A DNA stretch of 64,000 nt from Acipenser ruthenus. Taxonomy: Eukaryota > Chordata > Actinopteri > Acipenseriformes > Acipenseridae. Under the pieces are notes generated by a model, which was not told the origin of the DNA, did not search any database, and saw only the letters and a list, made by a program, of their open reading frames with translations. Positions 28,801 to 38,640 of this stretch are shown piece by piece. Positions within the stretch are counted from its first letter, which is position 1. Each line of letters starts with the position of its first letter. Both the position numbers and the translations under genes were made by a program. The stretch lies in the NCBI RefSeq assembly GCF_902713425.1, contig NC_081198.1, positions 21,187,188 to 21,251,187 on the forward strand. The letters run 5' to 3'.

Positions 28801-29327
28801 CTACTAGAGCGGTCGTTGCGTGGCCTGCTCCGGTCTACGTCCCTCAGAGCACAATTGAAGTCACCTGACACGATGACGGGTACGTTCCCCAGCAGGAGTG
28901 GACGCAGCTTTGGAAAAAATTGAACTCTTTCGTTTTGGTTAGTGGGTGCGTAGACATTGACCAGTCTGAGGGGAGTGTTGTTGTATGTCACATCCACGCT
29001 CAGAATTCTACCAGGTTCTACCTCCCTGCTGCTGCGGGAGGTAATAAATGGGTTTTTAAACAGGATACCTACTCCGTCGGCTCTGGCTATGTTGGAGCCC
29101 GACCAGAAGGAGTCCCCCAGGGTCCAACTCTCCTTCAGGTCCCTATAATCAGGGCTCGACGAAATACCACACTCCTGCAGAAAGATGAGATCTGCTTTCA
29201 AGTTAGCTAGATAGTTTAGTACATCAAATCTTTTTTGTGTCTCCCTGATGCTCCTGACATTAACAGACACACATATCAGGGCCATCAGGGTAGCTAACAA
29301 GAAAAGGAGTCGCTGCGTCCACCCCAT
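25884..29327 (-). CDS. A3 ORF2: endonuclease / reverse transcriptase
   Basis: An intact 1147-aa frame with the same motifs as A1, including QEKVFDR in motif A and YMDD at 701-704. It differs from A1 at SVPWISN (R to W) and at GGITTSTAK (D to T near the C-terminus); the latter is shared with A5. Confidence 0.93.
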   Translation of the reverse strand: MGWTQRLLFLLATLMALICVSVNVRSIRETQKRFDVLNYLANLKADLIFLQECGISSSPDYRDLKESWTLGDSFWSGSNIARADGVGILFKNPFITSRSSREVEPGRILSVDVTYNNTPLRLVNVYAPTNQNERVQFFPKLRPLLLGNVPVIVSGDFNCALRDVDRSRPRNDRSSRVLSSVISDFSLCDAGKDLVPPFTWVSSSGTSFSRIDLVLHTSSLTKTAVDTQAVFFSDHRLLQVTLQVPQTSQMGSGVWKLNTSLLDDPSIAAAYKSRLVEWTTLRDLFNSPIEWWEMVKIRTKGYFIAAGKRKAKERRAKYKHLNAALQHLSLLQLRGFPVSDEIAQTKLDLSVLCREEQRKVMHNAKVQKMEEDEKCTRFFFQKTREKRHLMSSMLDSRGRIVEDSEGVKKVVENFYRDLYNIKATDDTLIEWFLSQLEPDSVRDDEEEEKDPELTLKELTQAVKTMNTGKTPGPDGIPGEYYHLFWDTLKVHLAEVYRAVYREKRLGPSMRESVITLLHKKGEVKDLRNWRPISLLCVDYKILAKALMLWLQVHLPLVIGPDQACGVPGRSITDILMLTRDILAYSRERNHPLCLFNLDQEKVFDRVSHEYMYKVMDQMKFAPGLREWVKTIYTNISTRVLVNRHLTGKISIQSGVRQGCPLSPLLYVVCIEPLLQAIRRDTNITGFQLPGSNGVQVKTTAYMDDVSLICTNTSSVPWISNILEKYCTATGAVINKSKSEVYVSKNWQVDRELSDMYPVKKDKIKILGLIFENNSSGAQSWTAAINQVRKKIGGWSTRSLTMTGRVLITKSILFPILSYVGKIFPPDRTTKKVVDRIIHRFIWGSKMERVKRATLSKADKKGGKGVPDVVQLTRVQGLTQTIKNIQALDRKVCYMNRFYFATCLRALGLCTIDNTVPYSWDPPLYYRTLRDTIYKLGLDKAKLASWEYKAVTKYLAGSQEIEKVATFSLTQSQKIWENVSHSCLSNVQKDIAWNTVHSALPTRAFMFRRGLAQVETCPYAKCRKRETPAHIFWECDVAGSVWLSVSVFLNRFADTAKMTAETVLYGPAGGITTSTAKCVWRVINVVKQILWEGRNVCVYHKQELDTITTTRRAQTLIKDFVILDIRTLGKDKACAEWRIAGLQDVKME

Positions 29328-29332
29328 AGCGA

Positions 29333-30388
29333 CTATGATTGGGAGGTCGGGACACTCTTCCTACTCTTAGCTCTACGCTTGCTTCGAGGGGGCTTGGGCT
29401 TATTTGCAACTCCCATCACCCCTGAGAAGGTACTCACTGCTGCCTCGTCCAAGAAGGCACCGTCTTTATATGCACAGTACGTGGAGTTGTTGGGGCTATT
29501 CAACTCCCCACAAGGTAAGTCTGGTGGAACTTGCTCAGGGCCCCTCGGAACGTGTGGGTCAGCTTTGTCCTGGGGGGGGGTTATGACAGACAGCATTCTT
29601 TGGCTGTTACCGTCTGTTGAATTGGAGCTGTTAGCAGACTTCTGGCTTACCGCGTCCAGGGGTATTCCCATGTCCTCCAGTGCTGTATCTAGGAGGACCT
29701 CTAGGGGGCCCCTGGTTTTGCCCATACAAGGGAGGGGGTCAAGGATGCTTTGAAGGGAGGCCCTTCGCTTGAAGAGGGTCATTGCTACAGAGGTACTGCT
29801 GGTCAGGGAAGGTGTTGACCCCGACCTCTCCCTCGGTGCATTAGTGAACACCTCTTCTGCGAGGTGTGCTAGGGTTTGTGCCAACGACTGGGAAGGCTGG
29901 CTGGGGATGCCCTGGCTGGCTGCTACCTGCCCACTAGGCGGCAGTGTAGCCGTCCCACTCGCCTCCGTCTCTGCCTGCGAGGGCAAGACTGGGGACTTTG
30001 TGTGGACATTAGCTGGTTTTGGATCTATGGGGGCCACCTGCAACTTGCTGTCTTTGATCCTGATCTTCTTTCTTTTCCCCCCCTCGTCTCTACCCTTTCT
30101 TTTCCCCACCCTCTGCTGGTTCTTCACTCCCTTCCCCTCCTTCTCACTCTCACTTTCACTGTCGCTTTTGCTTTCCTCCCCCACGGACTCAATCCTTATG
30201 GCGTCATAACGAGAGCCGAGGGGGAGTGCTGGCGCTGAGAGGGCCCTACTCAGGGGGGGGCCGCTGCTGGGTCCGGGCTCCCTCCCTGACTCGTGTTCTG
30301 CATCAGAGGAGCTACTGGAGGAGCTAGTGGAGTGGCTGTTGTACTCTCTCTCTGGGCTGGGGGAAGGGGTCCTCGTAAAACGGGACAT
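29333..30388 (-). CDS. A3 ORF1, C-terminal part (shifted frame)
   Basis: A 351-aa Ser/Pro/Lys-rich frame starting at MSRFTRTPSPSP, the same protein as in A1. It has the nine-C run that keeps the end of the frame open to the stop 5 bp before ORF2. It is out of frame with the knuckle part. Confidence 0.75.
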   Translation of the reverse strand: MSRFTRTPSPSPEREYNSHSTSSSSSSSDAEHESGREPGPSSGPPLSRALSAPALPLGSRYDAIRIESVGEESKSDSESESEKEGKGVKNQQRVGKRKGRDEGGKRKKIRIKDSKLQVAPIDPKPANVHTKSPVLPSQAETEASGTATLPPSGQVAASQGIPSQPSQSLAQTLAHLAEEVFTNAPRERSGSTPSLTSSTSVAMTLFKRRASLQSILDPLPCMGKTRGPLEVLLDTALEDMGIPLDAVSQKSANSSNSTDGNSQRMLSVITPPQDKADPHVPRGPEQVPPDLPCGELNSPNNSTYCAYKDGAFLDEAAVSTFSGVMGVANKPKPPRSKRRAKSRKSVPTSQS

Positions 30389-31278
30389 GTCTCGGGGGCG
30401 GGGGGGTGAGGGGGTGCTGGTGATGATGGTGGTGCTGGAGTCTGGGTCTTGGATACTGTTGGTGGTGATGTGGACTGATCTTTGTTACTTGCTCCCTCTT
30501 CCTGCTCAGGCCTAGGCTTGTTCATGTTTGCCTTGCTGGCTCTGGCCATGTTGGCATAGGAAGAGGGGCAGTCCTTAAACAGGTGCCCCTTCTTTCCACA
30601 CAAATTGCACTGCCTCTCTTCTCTGCAGTGGCTGGTCTCGTGGGGGGCGCCGCAGTTCCTGCACTTGACTACAGTACACGCGGCCGCCAGGTGTCCTAAT
30701 TCCCCACATTTCCTGCAGAGTTTTGGCATCCCATTATAGAATACCAGCCCTCTGTTGGGCCCTAACACTATGGAGTTTGGAATGTGGCGGACGCCTCCAA
30801 TGCCCGATGGATCAACATTAAGGCGTACCAGCCACTTTCTGGCTCCTGTCCAAACCCCATCTTCATCTGTAATTTTCCTCCCTTCTGATGACACCCTCCC
30901 ATAGCGGTTAAGCCATGTTGTAATATCATAGTCGCTAACAGCCTCATTGAAAAATTGGACAGTAACAACTTTCATTTCTCTGTCTGTCAGTGCATCCACA
31001 CAAAATTCTTTGTATGGAGCGAGATATTTATTCTCCCCCCAAAAGGACCACATTTCTTGTAACTTTTGGGGGTTCCTAAAACTGACCTCAAACACTTCCT
31101 TAAGCCCTGGCAATTTCACCAAACAATTCAAGTCAGAAGGGGAAAAACCCATACCCCTCTGAAGAATGGTCCGGCTGAACTCCAGTCTCGTCAGTCCTGG
31201 TTCCGTTTCATCTTGCTTGTTTCTTGTGAAGCGCACCGCATTGTGCCTCCTGGTTTCCTGGGTTGGCCGGAACGCCAT
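30250..31278 (-). CDS. A3 ORF1, N-terminal part with three CCHC knuckles
   Basis: A 342-aa frame from MAFRPTQETRR through three intact knuckles to a shifted proline-rich tail, the same protein as in A1. The break from the C-part is the same 1-nt shorter C-run, so it was present before the superunit duplicated. Confidence 0.85.
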   Translation of the reverse strand: MAFRPTQETRRHNAVRFTRNKQDETEPGLTRLEFSRTILQRGMGFSPSDLNCLVKLPGLKEVFEVSFRNPQKLQEMWSFWGENKYLAPYKEFCVDALTDREMKVVTVQFFNEAVSDYDITTWLNRYGRVSSEGRKITDEDGVWTGARKWLVRLNVDPSGIGGVRHIPNSIVLGPNRGLVFYNGMPKLCRKCGELGHLAAACTVVKCRNCGAPHETSHCREERQCNLCGKKGHLFKDCPSSYANMARASKANMNKPRPEQEEGASNKDQSTSPPTVSKTQTPAPPSSPAPPHPPAPETCPVLRGPLPPAQRESTTATPLAPPVAPLMQNTSQGGSPDPAAAPP

Positions 31279-32016
31279 CCTTCAGCTGGCTCCTCCGATT
31301 GGGGTGGGAGAAGCCTCTGGACGTCCGGGTTGTCTCTCTCTACGGAAAAGAGACAACGTAAGCAGCAAATCTGGGCAGTTGAAGGAACTATTACTTTAGT
31401 CCCTGAGGAGATGGTCGCCTCGCAAGAGGGACCCCCTCCCCAGGTGAACGGTGTCCTTCCCTGGCGGAGTAGGGGGCGCTGCTTGGCACCGAGACCACGT
31501 AGGAAGAATCGTGGCTGTGACGCCTCCTCGGGGTCCGGGGCCGCCCTCTGCTCCTCCCAGATGGCGCCCTCTGCTGGGCGCCTGCTGCTCTCTCGGTCTG
31601 GATCTCGATTACAATCAAGGGCTGGGGATGAGGTCGTCTAGGTCATCAAAGGGTCCTCAAAGGTCGTCTGGATGGTAGGTCCTCCTTCTCTCTAACTCCA
31701 GGAACGTCTGGAAAAGCCGGAACCGCCTGAAAAAGAAAAAAACGGGAACCGCCTGAAAAAGAAAAAACTGCTCTCAACAGTCAACAAAATCTTGAAAGAC
31801 CCTCGGCCTGGATTGGGCAAGCCAAAACCAGACTGAGCATTAGTCTTCCAAAAAGTTGCCGAGCTGAAGAAAGCCAGTCAAAAATAAAAAAAATTCTGTT
31901 CCTCCTCACCCGAACAAACCTCTCACAGACCCTCGGAGGGAGCGGGCAATGCCACTACCCTCTAAACCTTAGTCTTAGAAAGATTTATTCGAACTGAAGA
32001 GAAGCCAGAGTATATG
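31279..32016 (-). repeat. A3 5' UTR with tandem repeats
   Basis: Matches the A1 leader, with the 26-bp doublet and the two AGACCCTCGG units. It ends at the shared GGCTGGCTAAG spacer junction. No gene is seen here. Confidence 0.7.
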
Positions 32017-32311
32017 GCTGGCTAAGAAGGACCTGGCATAGGGACATGTTCCACCACACTTGTCTGGTTAGCTGCATGCTCCCAGGAAACAAACTGCTGC
32101 TGTCTACATCATCACCACATGTGAATAAAAGAAAGAAAGACAGCAAGAAAGAAAGAGAGAAAGAAAAAGAAAGAAAGAAAGAGAGAAAGAAAAAAAAAGA
32201 AGTAAAACGGCGGGAAAACTTGCATCAACACTGGCACTCTCCCTCCAGCAGGGGTAGACAAAATGCTCACAGGAGAGATCCAGATCTGACTTTGACCAAC
32301 GTTAGAGAAAG
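32017..32311. repeat. U2 spacer remnant between A3 and the next U2 fragment
   Basis: The counterpart of 7031-7325, with the short GA microsatellite and a 3' box. The promoter half of the spacer is missing. Confidence 0.85.
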
Positions 32312-32462
32312 GTGTGCACCGTTCCCGGAGGTACTGCAATACCGGGCCGATGCGTGGAGTGGACGGAGCAAGCCCCTGTTCCATCTCCCGATTCCAAAAA
32401 TCAATTTAATATATGGTCCAATGATAGGGGACGTATCAGATATTAAACTGATAAGAACAGAT
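32312..32462 (-). pseudogene. U2 snRNA 3' fragment (nt 38-188), cut by LINE B2
   Basis: The same fragment as at 7326, including the stem IIb change TCCAATGA. It therefore descends with B2 from the same insertion as B1. Confidence 0.92.
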
Positions 32463-32685
32463 TTTTTTTTTTTTTTTTTTTATAAATTTTATTAATTAAA
32501 TATTCACAATACCATATCAGTTACAATACCCTCTAGACAAATCAGCACATAACAAATCACCATTCATTTCCATATATCCTTTTACCTTACTGAATACGGA
32601 CATATTACATAATTATACATTCATTCCATCCACATAGTTCCAAAACATTTTGTACAGGCAAGTGTGTGTCCTCAAAGAACATCCT

Positions 32686-35600
32686 TCACCCTGTCCCCGT
32701 GAAACCAGACCCAGACCCATCAACCAGCCCGGTGACCCATTCCATCCCATCTTCCCATTGTTCCAGATGCCATTCCATCTTCACCTTCTCCAGGTCTCCA
32801 GCAGCCACATCTCGCAACACATAATCTTTCACAATAGACAGCGCAAGTTGTTTTGTTTCAATTACAGTCAAAAGTTTATTTTGCAGCACCAACAAGTTCC
32901 TTACTTTCCAGATTGCATCCTTTACACAGGTAATCACAACCCATATTTTGAACCAAAGTCCTTTGGGAAAAACTTTTTTACTGATCCCGTAGAGCACCAT
33001 CATATCATCCAAGATATTACTATCCAGAAACAGGTCAGTGAAACCTACTACTTCTCTCCATAGGTTTATTGCAAAATGGCATTCTCGAAACAAATGCAGG
33101 CATGTCTCCTCCGCCCCACAGCCCTCTCTGGGACATCTAGAGGTTCTCGAGAGATTCCTTGCATTCAACATTGCTCTCACAGGCAAGATGTCATGGGCCA
33201 CCAGCCAGGACAGGTCACGATGCCGATTCACTAGGCCAGGATGGGCCACATTCCTCCACACCCTCTTTGGGTCGGCAAGCATAGCACCCTTGACTGAACA
33301 CATTTGTTCCCTTTCCTGTACAAAAACAGATAGTTTTTTTTTATTGAAAAACACATCCTTTCCACACTTCTCCATATCTCGGTCTTTTAAAAACCTTTTA
33401 ATAATTGCATAGTGATACGGTATCTCAAACGCAGTGGGAACAGTCAATGAGATATTCATTATTTTCAGACTCCTGAGATACGATCCCAAAAAAAACCTAA
33501 CAAAAAACGCCCCATTACAGACTTCATTTACGCACATATCAAAATGAAAACATACATACTTTATCATTAAAAACATGAATATATCTGGCAACCCTTTACC
33601 GCCCTTTAGCTTCCCTTTACCCACAATCTCCCTTCTCAATCTCTCCCATTTTGATCCCCAGAAGAAGTGGAACAGCTCTCTCCTGAGAACACAAACCGTC
33701 TGCTTGGCTGGAGGAAAAATCATAGAGGTATACAACAAAATAGGCAAAATGACAGCTTTAACAATCAGAACCTTCCCTTCCAGTGTGAGGTTCCGCAACT
33801 TCCAGTATCCCAACTTCTTCTTGACTTTTACACCCACCTCCTCCCAATTCTTAGTTCCATCACCTACAGCCCCAAAATTGACCCCCAATATTTTAATACA
33901 GTCCCTCTTTACATTTAAGTCCTTCCCGACCGCCGTATCCCACTTCCCATAAAACATAATTTCACTCTTCTCTTTGTTTAGCTTGGACCCAGATGCCTTA
34001 CAAAATTGTTCTGTTATAGCTAAAACTTTACTCACAGATGGTTCGTCAACACAAACAACATTCACATCGTCCATGTAAAGGGCACACTTGACTTCCATCC
34101 CCCCACTCCCAGGGATTCTAAAACCAGTGATATTTTTCTCCTTTCTCAGAAGCTGCGCTAGAGGTTCCATACAGCATATAAACAGTAAGGGGGATAACGG
34201 ACACCCTTGCCTAACACCACAGTTTATTCCAACTGTTTTAGACAAAACCCCATTTATCAATATCCTGCTCTCAATCCCTTTGTACAGCAGACCCACCCAG
34301 GCTAGAAACCTCTCCGGAAACCCCATCTTTAGCAGAATATGAAACATAAACTGGTGCGAGATCCGATCGTAAGCCTTCTCCAAATCTAAATTTAATAAAC
34401 AGATCCTCATATTTCTGTCTCTCGCGTAACAGATGGTGTCACGAATCATTACCAGACTGTCCGTGATCCTCCTTCCAGGCACAGCACAGGTCTGATCCGG
34501 GTCTATCACTTCCTCCAATACATTTTTCATCCTAAGAGTTAAAATCTTACTAAAAATTTTAAAATCCACATTCAATAGACTAATAGGCCTCCAATTCTTC
34601 AAATCTTGTTTATCGTTTTTTTTAAAAATCAGAGTAATTATCCCTTGTCTGAAACTTTCAGGCAAGATCTCTTGTTTCCCAAACTCTTTAAAAACCAAAA
34701 GAATATCCCTTGCTATAATATCCCAGAATTTCAAATAAAACTCCAAAGGAAGTCCATCACTTCCTGGGACCTTCCCTCTTTTAAAACTTTTCATTGCCTT
34801 CCCCACCTCCTCTAGAGTTAAATCTTCTTCCAGGTGTTTCCCATTAACCACTTTCCCCTCCAAGGCCCTCTCCAGCTCCTCCATTTTATCTTTCTCCCCC
34901 TCCCTCTCTCCATATAGTTCTTTATAAAACCCCTCAGCCACACCCAACATCTCCTCAGTAGTTGAGACCACAACACCATCCTTCTTCAACCCTCCCATTG
35001 TTTTGCTCCCCTCAACAACCTTTTTGAAAAAGAAACGAGAACATGTTTCATTTTCTTCCAACACCTTAACCCGACTCTGGAAAATGACTTTTTTACATCC
35101 TCTCTCAAAAATGTCTTTTAATTCTTTTTTTACCTGATTTATTTCTTCATTAAAGTCAAAACCCCTCTCCCTCAATCTATAATATCGGTTTAATCTTTTA
35201 CTTAACCCTCCAATTTTCCTCTTTTCTTTTCCAGCCTTCCTCTTGCCCACCATAATAAAGAATTCTTTAATCCTTTTTTTAACTTCTTCCCACCACTGCC
35301 CTCCTGTTTCAAAACACCCCTTCAGAGATCTCCATTCCTCATACCTCACCTGGAATAAGGCTTCTATAGCCTTATCCTCTAACAGTGAAATATTTAGCTT
35401 CCACACACCCTTCCCCAAAGTGACACATGCAACCAAATCAATTTTTACATTTAAAACCAAGTGATCCGAAAAGAAAACTGGGCTCACTGTACAGTCTATA
35501 CATTTAACCCCCTTGCTCACAAAAACAAAGTCAATTCTCGAGCTTTGTGTTCCATTATCCCTCACCCATGTGAACCCCTTCTCATCAGGCTTGTGCTTAC

Positions 35601-36174
35601 GAAATAAATCAATCAATTTAAAATCTTTAACAATCTCGTTTAGTACCAGCGAGGATTTATCCAATTTGAAGCCATCCTTTATAGGTGCTTTCTCCTCCTT
35701 CCTAAGAACACAATTAAAATCACCTGCTAATACCACTGTTTTATTCCTCACTAAAACACCTCTTAAATCATTGAATAACTCAGTTCGCTCATGTACATTT
35801 GGTGATGCATATACATTAACAAAAACACAATCTTTCCCCATATAACAAATGTCTACTCTCAAAAGTCTCCCAGACTTCACCACAGTACTCCCTTTCACCA
35901 CCAAATTCCTATTTTTAATTAAAATGGCTACCCCATCAGATTTATTTTCATCAGACCCACTCCAAAAGGATGGCCCATATTTCCATTTCTTCCCCATGTC
36001 CAAATAATTCTCCTTAAAAGGAAGACCACACTCCTGTAACATAATCACATCAAAATTCTGACTGCCTAAAAAGGACAAAACAGCCTCACCCCTCAGGCTG
36101 CTCTTCATACTCCTTACATTTATAGTAGCCACTGAAAGCGCCATAATAATAATAATAATAATAAAAAAAAACAT
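32686..36174 (-). CDS. B2 ORF2: endonuclease / reverse transcriptase
   Basis: The frame codes for 1162 aa and ends GSGSGFTGTG, as in B3, so this is the likely normal C-terminus. All endonuclease and RT motifs are present, with YMDD at 700-703 and the CX4CX7HX4C knuckle near 1015. The preferred start is Met11 at 36144 (MALSVATINVRS). One residue differs from B1 in the thumb/C-terminal region (VCNGA against VCKGA). Confidence 0.94.
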   Translation of the reverse strand: MFFFIIIIIIMALSVATINVRSMKSSLRGEAVLSFLGSQNFDVIMLQECGLPFKENYLDMGKKWKYGPSFWSGSDENKSDGVAILIKNRNLVVKGSTVVKSGRLLRVDICYMGKDCVFVNVYASPNVHERTELFNDLRGVLVRNKTVVLAGDFNCVLRKEEKAPIKDGFKLDKSSLVLNEIVKDFKLIDLFRKHKPDEKGFTWVRDNGTQSSRIDFVFVSKGVKCIDCTVSPVFFSDHLVLNVKIDLVACVTLGKGVWKLNISLLEDKAIEALFQVRYEEWRSLKGCFETGGQWWEEVKKRIKEFFIMVGKRKAGKEKRKIGGLSKRLNRYYRLRERGFDFNEEINQVKKELKDIFERGCKKVIFQSRVKVLEENETCSRFFFKKVVEGSKTMGGLKKDGVVVSTTEEMLGVAEGFYKELYGEREGEKDKMEELERALEGKVVNGKHLEEDLTLEEVGKAMKSFKRGKVPGSDGLPLEFYLKFWDIIARDILLVFKEFGKQEILPESFRQGIITLIFKKNDKQDLKNWRPISLLNVDFKIFSKILTLRMKNVLEEVIDPDQTCAVPGRRITDSLVMIRDTICYARDRNMRICLLNLDLEKAYDRISHQFMFHILLKMGFPERFLAWVGLLYKGIESRILINGVLSKTVGINCGVRQGCPLSPLLFICCMEPLAQLLRKEKNITGFRIPGSGGMEVKCALYMDDVNVVCVDEPSVSKVLAITEQFCKASGSKLNKEKSEIMFYGKWDTAVGKDLNVKRDCIKILGVNFGAVGDGTKNWEEVGVKVKKKLGYWKLRNLTLEGKVLIVKAVILPILLYTSMIFPPAKQTVCVLRRELFHFFWGSKWERLRREIVGKGKLKGGKGLPDIFMFLMIKYVCFHFDMCVNEVCNGAFFVRFFLGSYLRSLKIMNISLTVPTAFEIPYHYAIIKRFLKDRDMEKCGKDVFFNKKKLSVFVQEREQMCSVKGAMLADPKRVWRNVAHPGLVNRHRDLSWLVAHDILPVRAMLNARNLSRTSRCPREGCGAEETCLHLFRECHFAINLWREVVGFTDLFLDSNILDDMMVLYGISKKVFPKGLWFKIWVVITCVKDAIWKVRNLLVLQNKLLTVIETKQLALSIVKDYVLRDVAAGDLEKVKMEWHLEQWEDGMEWVTGLVDGSGSGFTGTG

Positions 36175-36185
36175 CCATTTTAAAT

Positions 36186-37562
36186 CTAACTATAGCCACT
36201 ACCAACATCTTCCAAGCATGGCCCTAGAAAAGGTGCCTCGTTCTGTTCTTTCACAGGATAATCTTCTCTTTCTGACCCTGAGGGGGAAGACACACCCTCA
36301 ACCCCAAACTCACAACACACCACCCCATCATCCTGAGTCACAATATTTTTTTCCTGATCAGTTTCCTCAAAATAATCAAATTTCCTTTTTTTTGAATTTT
36401 CCAGTTCCTTCATTTCAAAGTCCCTGCTTTCATCCTCGCTCCCCAATGAGGACTCCAAACATATTAATAAATCACTTGCAGTACTACAAGGACTGCTGGG
36501 AATTTTGCACACCTCCTGCTGCAACTCTCCACCAGCCACCGCCCTACCAGGCCCCGCCTCCGGCTTCTTACTTTCAGCTGCACCTGTTTCACCCTCAATT
36601 ACCTTCTGCCCCTCAGGACCAATCACCTTAGCATTCCCCACATTTGGATCTGACTCCACCCTATCCTCTTCCACCTCCTCACCTGATGAAGACACAACCA
36701 AATCCTCAACCAAACACCCTTTCAAAACGACTTTGTCCTTGTCCTGAACCTCTTTCCCTACATCCTCAGTAGTGCTTTTTTCCCCAACCTCACCATCTTT
36801 AACCACCGCCACACCTGCATTGTTGTAATCCTCTTTCAACATGTTAGCATATGATTTGGGGCAGTTCCTAAACAAATGAGATGTTTCACCGCACAAATTG
36901 CACTTCCTTTCATTCGTACATTCAGCATAGACATGGCCAACACCCCTACACTTTTTGCATATTATCTGTTTACAAGCCTCACGAAGGTGCCCCATTTCTC
37001 CACAGTTTCTACACAACTTTGGCTGACCCTGATAGTATACCAGCCCTCTATTTTCACCAAGCACAATAGTCTGAGGAATATGCTCCAAACCACCATACCC
37101 CCCATAGTCTGGTCTCTGTACTACTGGAATCTTCCAGGAACAAGTCCAAATCCCCTCTGCATCCATCACTTTCACAGGTGACCCTTTAACTGTACAAAAA
37201 CGTGCTAACCAAGTAGCCACATCCTCTGCTTCCACTAGCTCATTAAACATCTTTACAAACACAGTTTTCACTCCAGTGTAACTTAACCTCTCTACATTAA
37301 ACTCACTCAACAAACCCTCATATCTCTTTTCCTCATACCTTCTCCAAAAATATTCCATGACAGAAGAACTCATCAAGCTCACATCCCACCCCCTCCCTCC
37401 TGGAAGATTAATAAGACAAAAGATATCACCAGGCTTAAGGCCCAGCTCTTTCTGTAAAACTCGCTTGGAAAAATCAGTTCTAGTGACCAATAAACCCTCA
37501 CTTTCTTTCAAACAAAACCTAGCACAATGGTGCCTCCGCACTCCTACCCTAGTAGCGGCCAT
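36186..37562 (-). CDS. B2 ORF1: CCHC-knuckle protein
   Basis: An intact 458-aa frame from MAATRVGVRRHH, with no residue difference from B1 noticed. Three CX2CX4HX4C knuckles lie near 180-240, followed by an acidic tail. It ends 11 bp before the first ATG of the ORF2 frame. Confidence 0.9.
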   Translation of the reverse strand: MAATRVGVRRHHCARFCLKESEGLLVTRTDFSKRVLQKELGLKPGDIFCLINLPGGRGWDVSLMSSSVMEYFWRRYEEKRYEGLLSEFNVERLSYTGVKTVFVKMFNELVEAEDVATWLARFCTVKGSPVKVMDAEGIWTCSWKIPVVQRPDYGGYGGLEHIPQTIVLGENRGLVYYQGQPKLCRNCGEMGHLREACKQIICKKCRGVGHVYAECTNERKCNLCGETSHLFRNCPKSYANMLKEDYNNAGVAVVKDGEVGEKSTTEDVGKEVQDKDKVVLKGCLVEDLVVSSSGEEVEEDRVESDPNVGNAKVIGPEGQKVIEGETGAAESKKPEAGPGRAVAGGELQQEVCKIPSSPCSTASDLLICLESSLGSEDESRDFEMKELENSKKRKFDYFEETDQEKNIVTQDDGVVCCEFGVEGVSSPSGSEREDYPVKEQNEAPFLGPCLEDVGSGYS

Positions 37563-37809
37563 CACCACAAAATTAGAAAAGAGAAAAAAACGCCACCAAA
37601 AAAAAAGATAAGCCCCCGAAGGGACTTACCCCCCAGCTTCCTTCCTCTGTCCTGTCCTACTCTCTCCTCACAGCAACCGCAAAGAACCAAACCAGAACCT
37701 GGGGGAACAAAACAAAAACAAATTATATAACACAAAAATATACAATTCTCAAATAAGTTTCCGCAACCAAATGCTATCGCTTCCAACCAAGAGATTCCCC
37801 GCACGCAGG
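37563..37809 (-). other. B2 5' UTR
   Basis: Same leader as in B1, with GAAGCGAT on the minus strand near its start and the splice-like CCCCCAG and GTAAGT motifs. No ORF of note. Confidence 0.55.
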
Positions 37810-37847
37810 TACTACACTTGATCTGAGCCAAGAGGCCGAGAAGCGAT
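37810..37847 (-). pseudogene. U2 snRNA 5' fragment (nt 1-38), upstream of LINE B2
   Basis: Same as 12823-12860, with T16C and A23C. It is followed on the right by a U2 promoter of normal form. Confidence 0.9.
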
Positions 37848-38452
37848 GGCGACTTGGCCCTTGCCCGGGGCCCCCCAGCCCGGACGGCACAGGGGGATTC
37901 AAAGGTGGGTGCAAAATTTCAAGCACAAGCAGACCCCAAAAAAACGGGCTGCTGCTTCCAGAGGGGAAATGTGCAATTTAAGCAGGAGAAAACAAAACAA
38001 AGCAAAAACACACACATAACACCAAAAACAAAACATAAACTGGCGGAGTGCGTCTTACAAATAGTCATGCCAAGCTGCTATGCTGTGCAAGGTGCCTTGG
38101 GTAACTACAACTGTGCCTCGCTGGCTGGCTGGCTTGCTAAGAAGGTCCTGGCATAGGGACATGTTCCACCACACTTGTCTGGTTAGCTGCATGCTCCCAG
38201 GAAACAAACTGCTGCTGTCTACATCATCACCACATGTGAATAAAAGAAAGAAAGACAGCAAGAAAGAAAGAGAGAAAGAAAGAGAGAAAGAGAGAAAGAA
38301 AGAGAGAAAGAAAGAAAGAGAGAGAGAATGAAAAAAAAAGAAGTAAAACGGCGGGAAAACTTGCATCAACACTGGCACTCTCCCTCCAGCAGGGGTAGAC
38401 AAAATGCTCACAGGAGAGATCCAGATCTGACTTTGACCAACGTTAGAGAAAG

Positions 38453-38640
38453 GTGTGCACCGTTCCCGGAGGTACTGCAATACCGGGCCGATGCGTGGAG
38501 TGGACGGAGCAAGCCCCTGTTCCATCTCCCGATCCCAAAAATCAATTTAATATATGGTCCCCTGATAGGGGACGTATCAGATATTAAACTGATAAGAACA
38601 GATACTACACTTGATCTTAGCCAAAAGGCCGAGAAGCGAT
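38453..38640 (-). ncRNA. RNU2: U2 snRNA gene, block II copy 1
   Basis: Full-length U2 with normal stem I loop and the A107G change, so it is the partner of the gene at 13466. Confidence 0.95.

Larger units (their letters stand above)
25248..32016 (-). mobile_element. Family A non-LTR retrotransposon, copy A3
   Basis: A full-length A element apart from a small deletion at the 3' junction. From about 26117 rightwards it is an almost exact copy of A1. Its 3' end (3' UTR and the last part of ORF2) instead matches A5. The superunit boundary therefore lies within this element. Confidence 0.9.
32463..37809 (-). mobile_element. Family B non-LTR retrotransposon, copy B2 (looks complete)
   Basis: This is the superunit partner of B1 and is nearly identical to it. 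Both ORFs are open and the ORF2 C-terminus agrees with B3, so this copy is the best candidate for a complete element. U2 nt 1-38 and a normal U2 promoter lie directly upstream. Confidence 0.92.
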
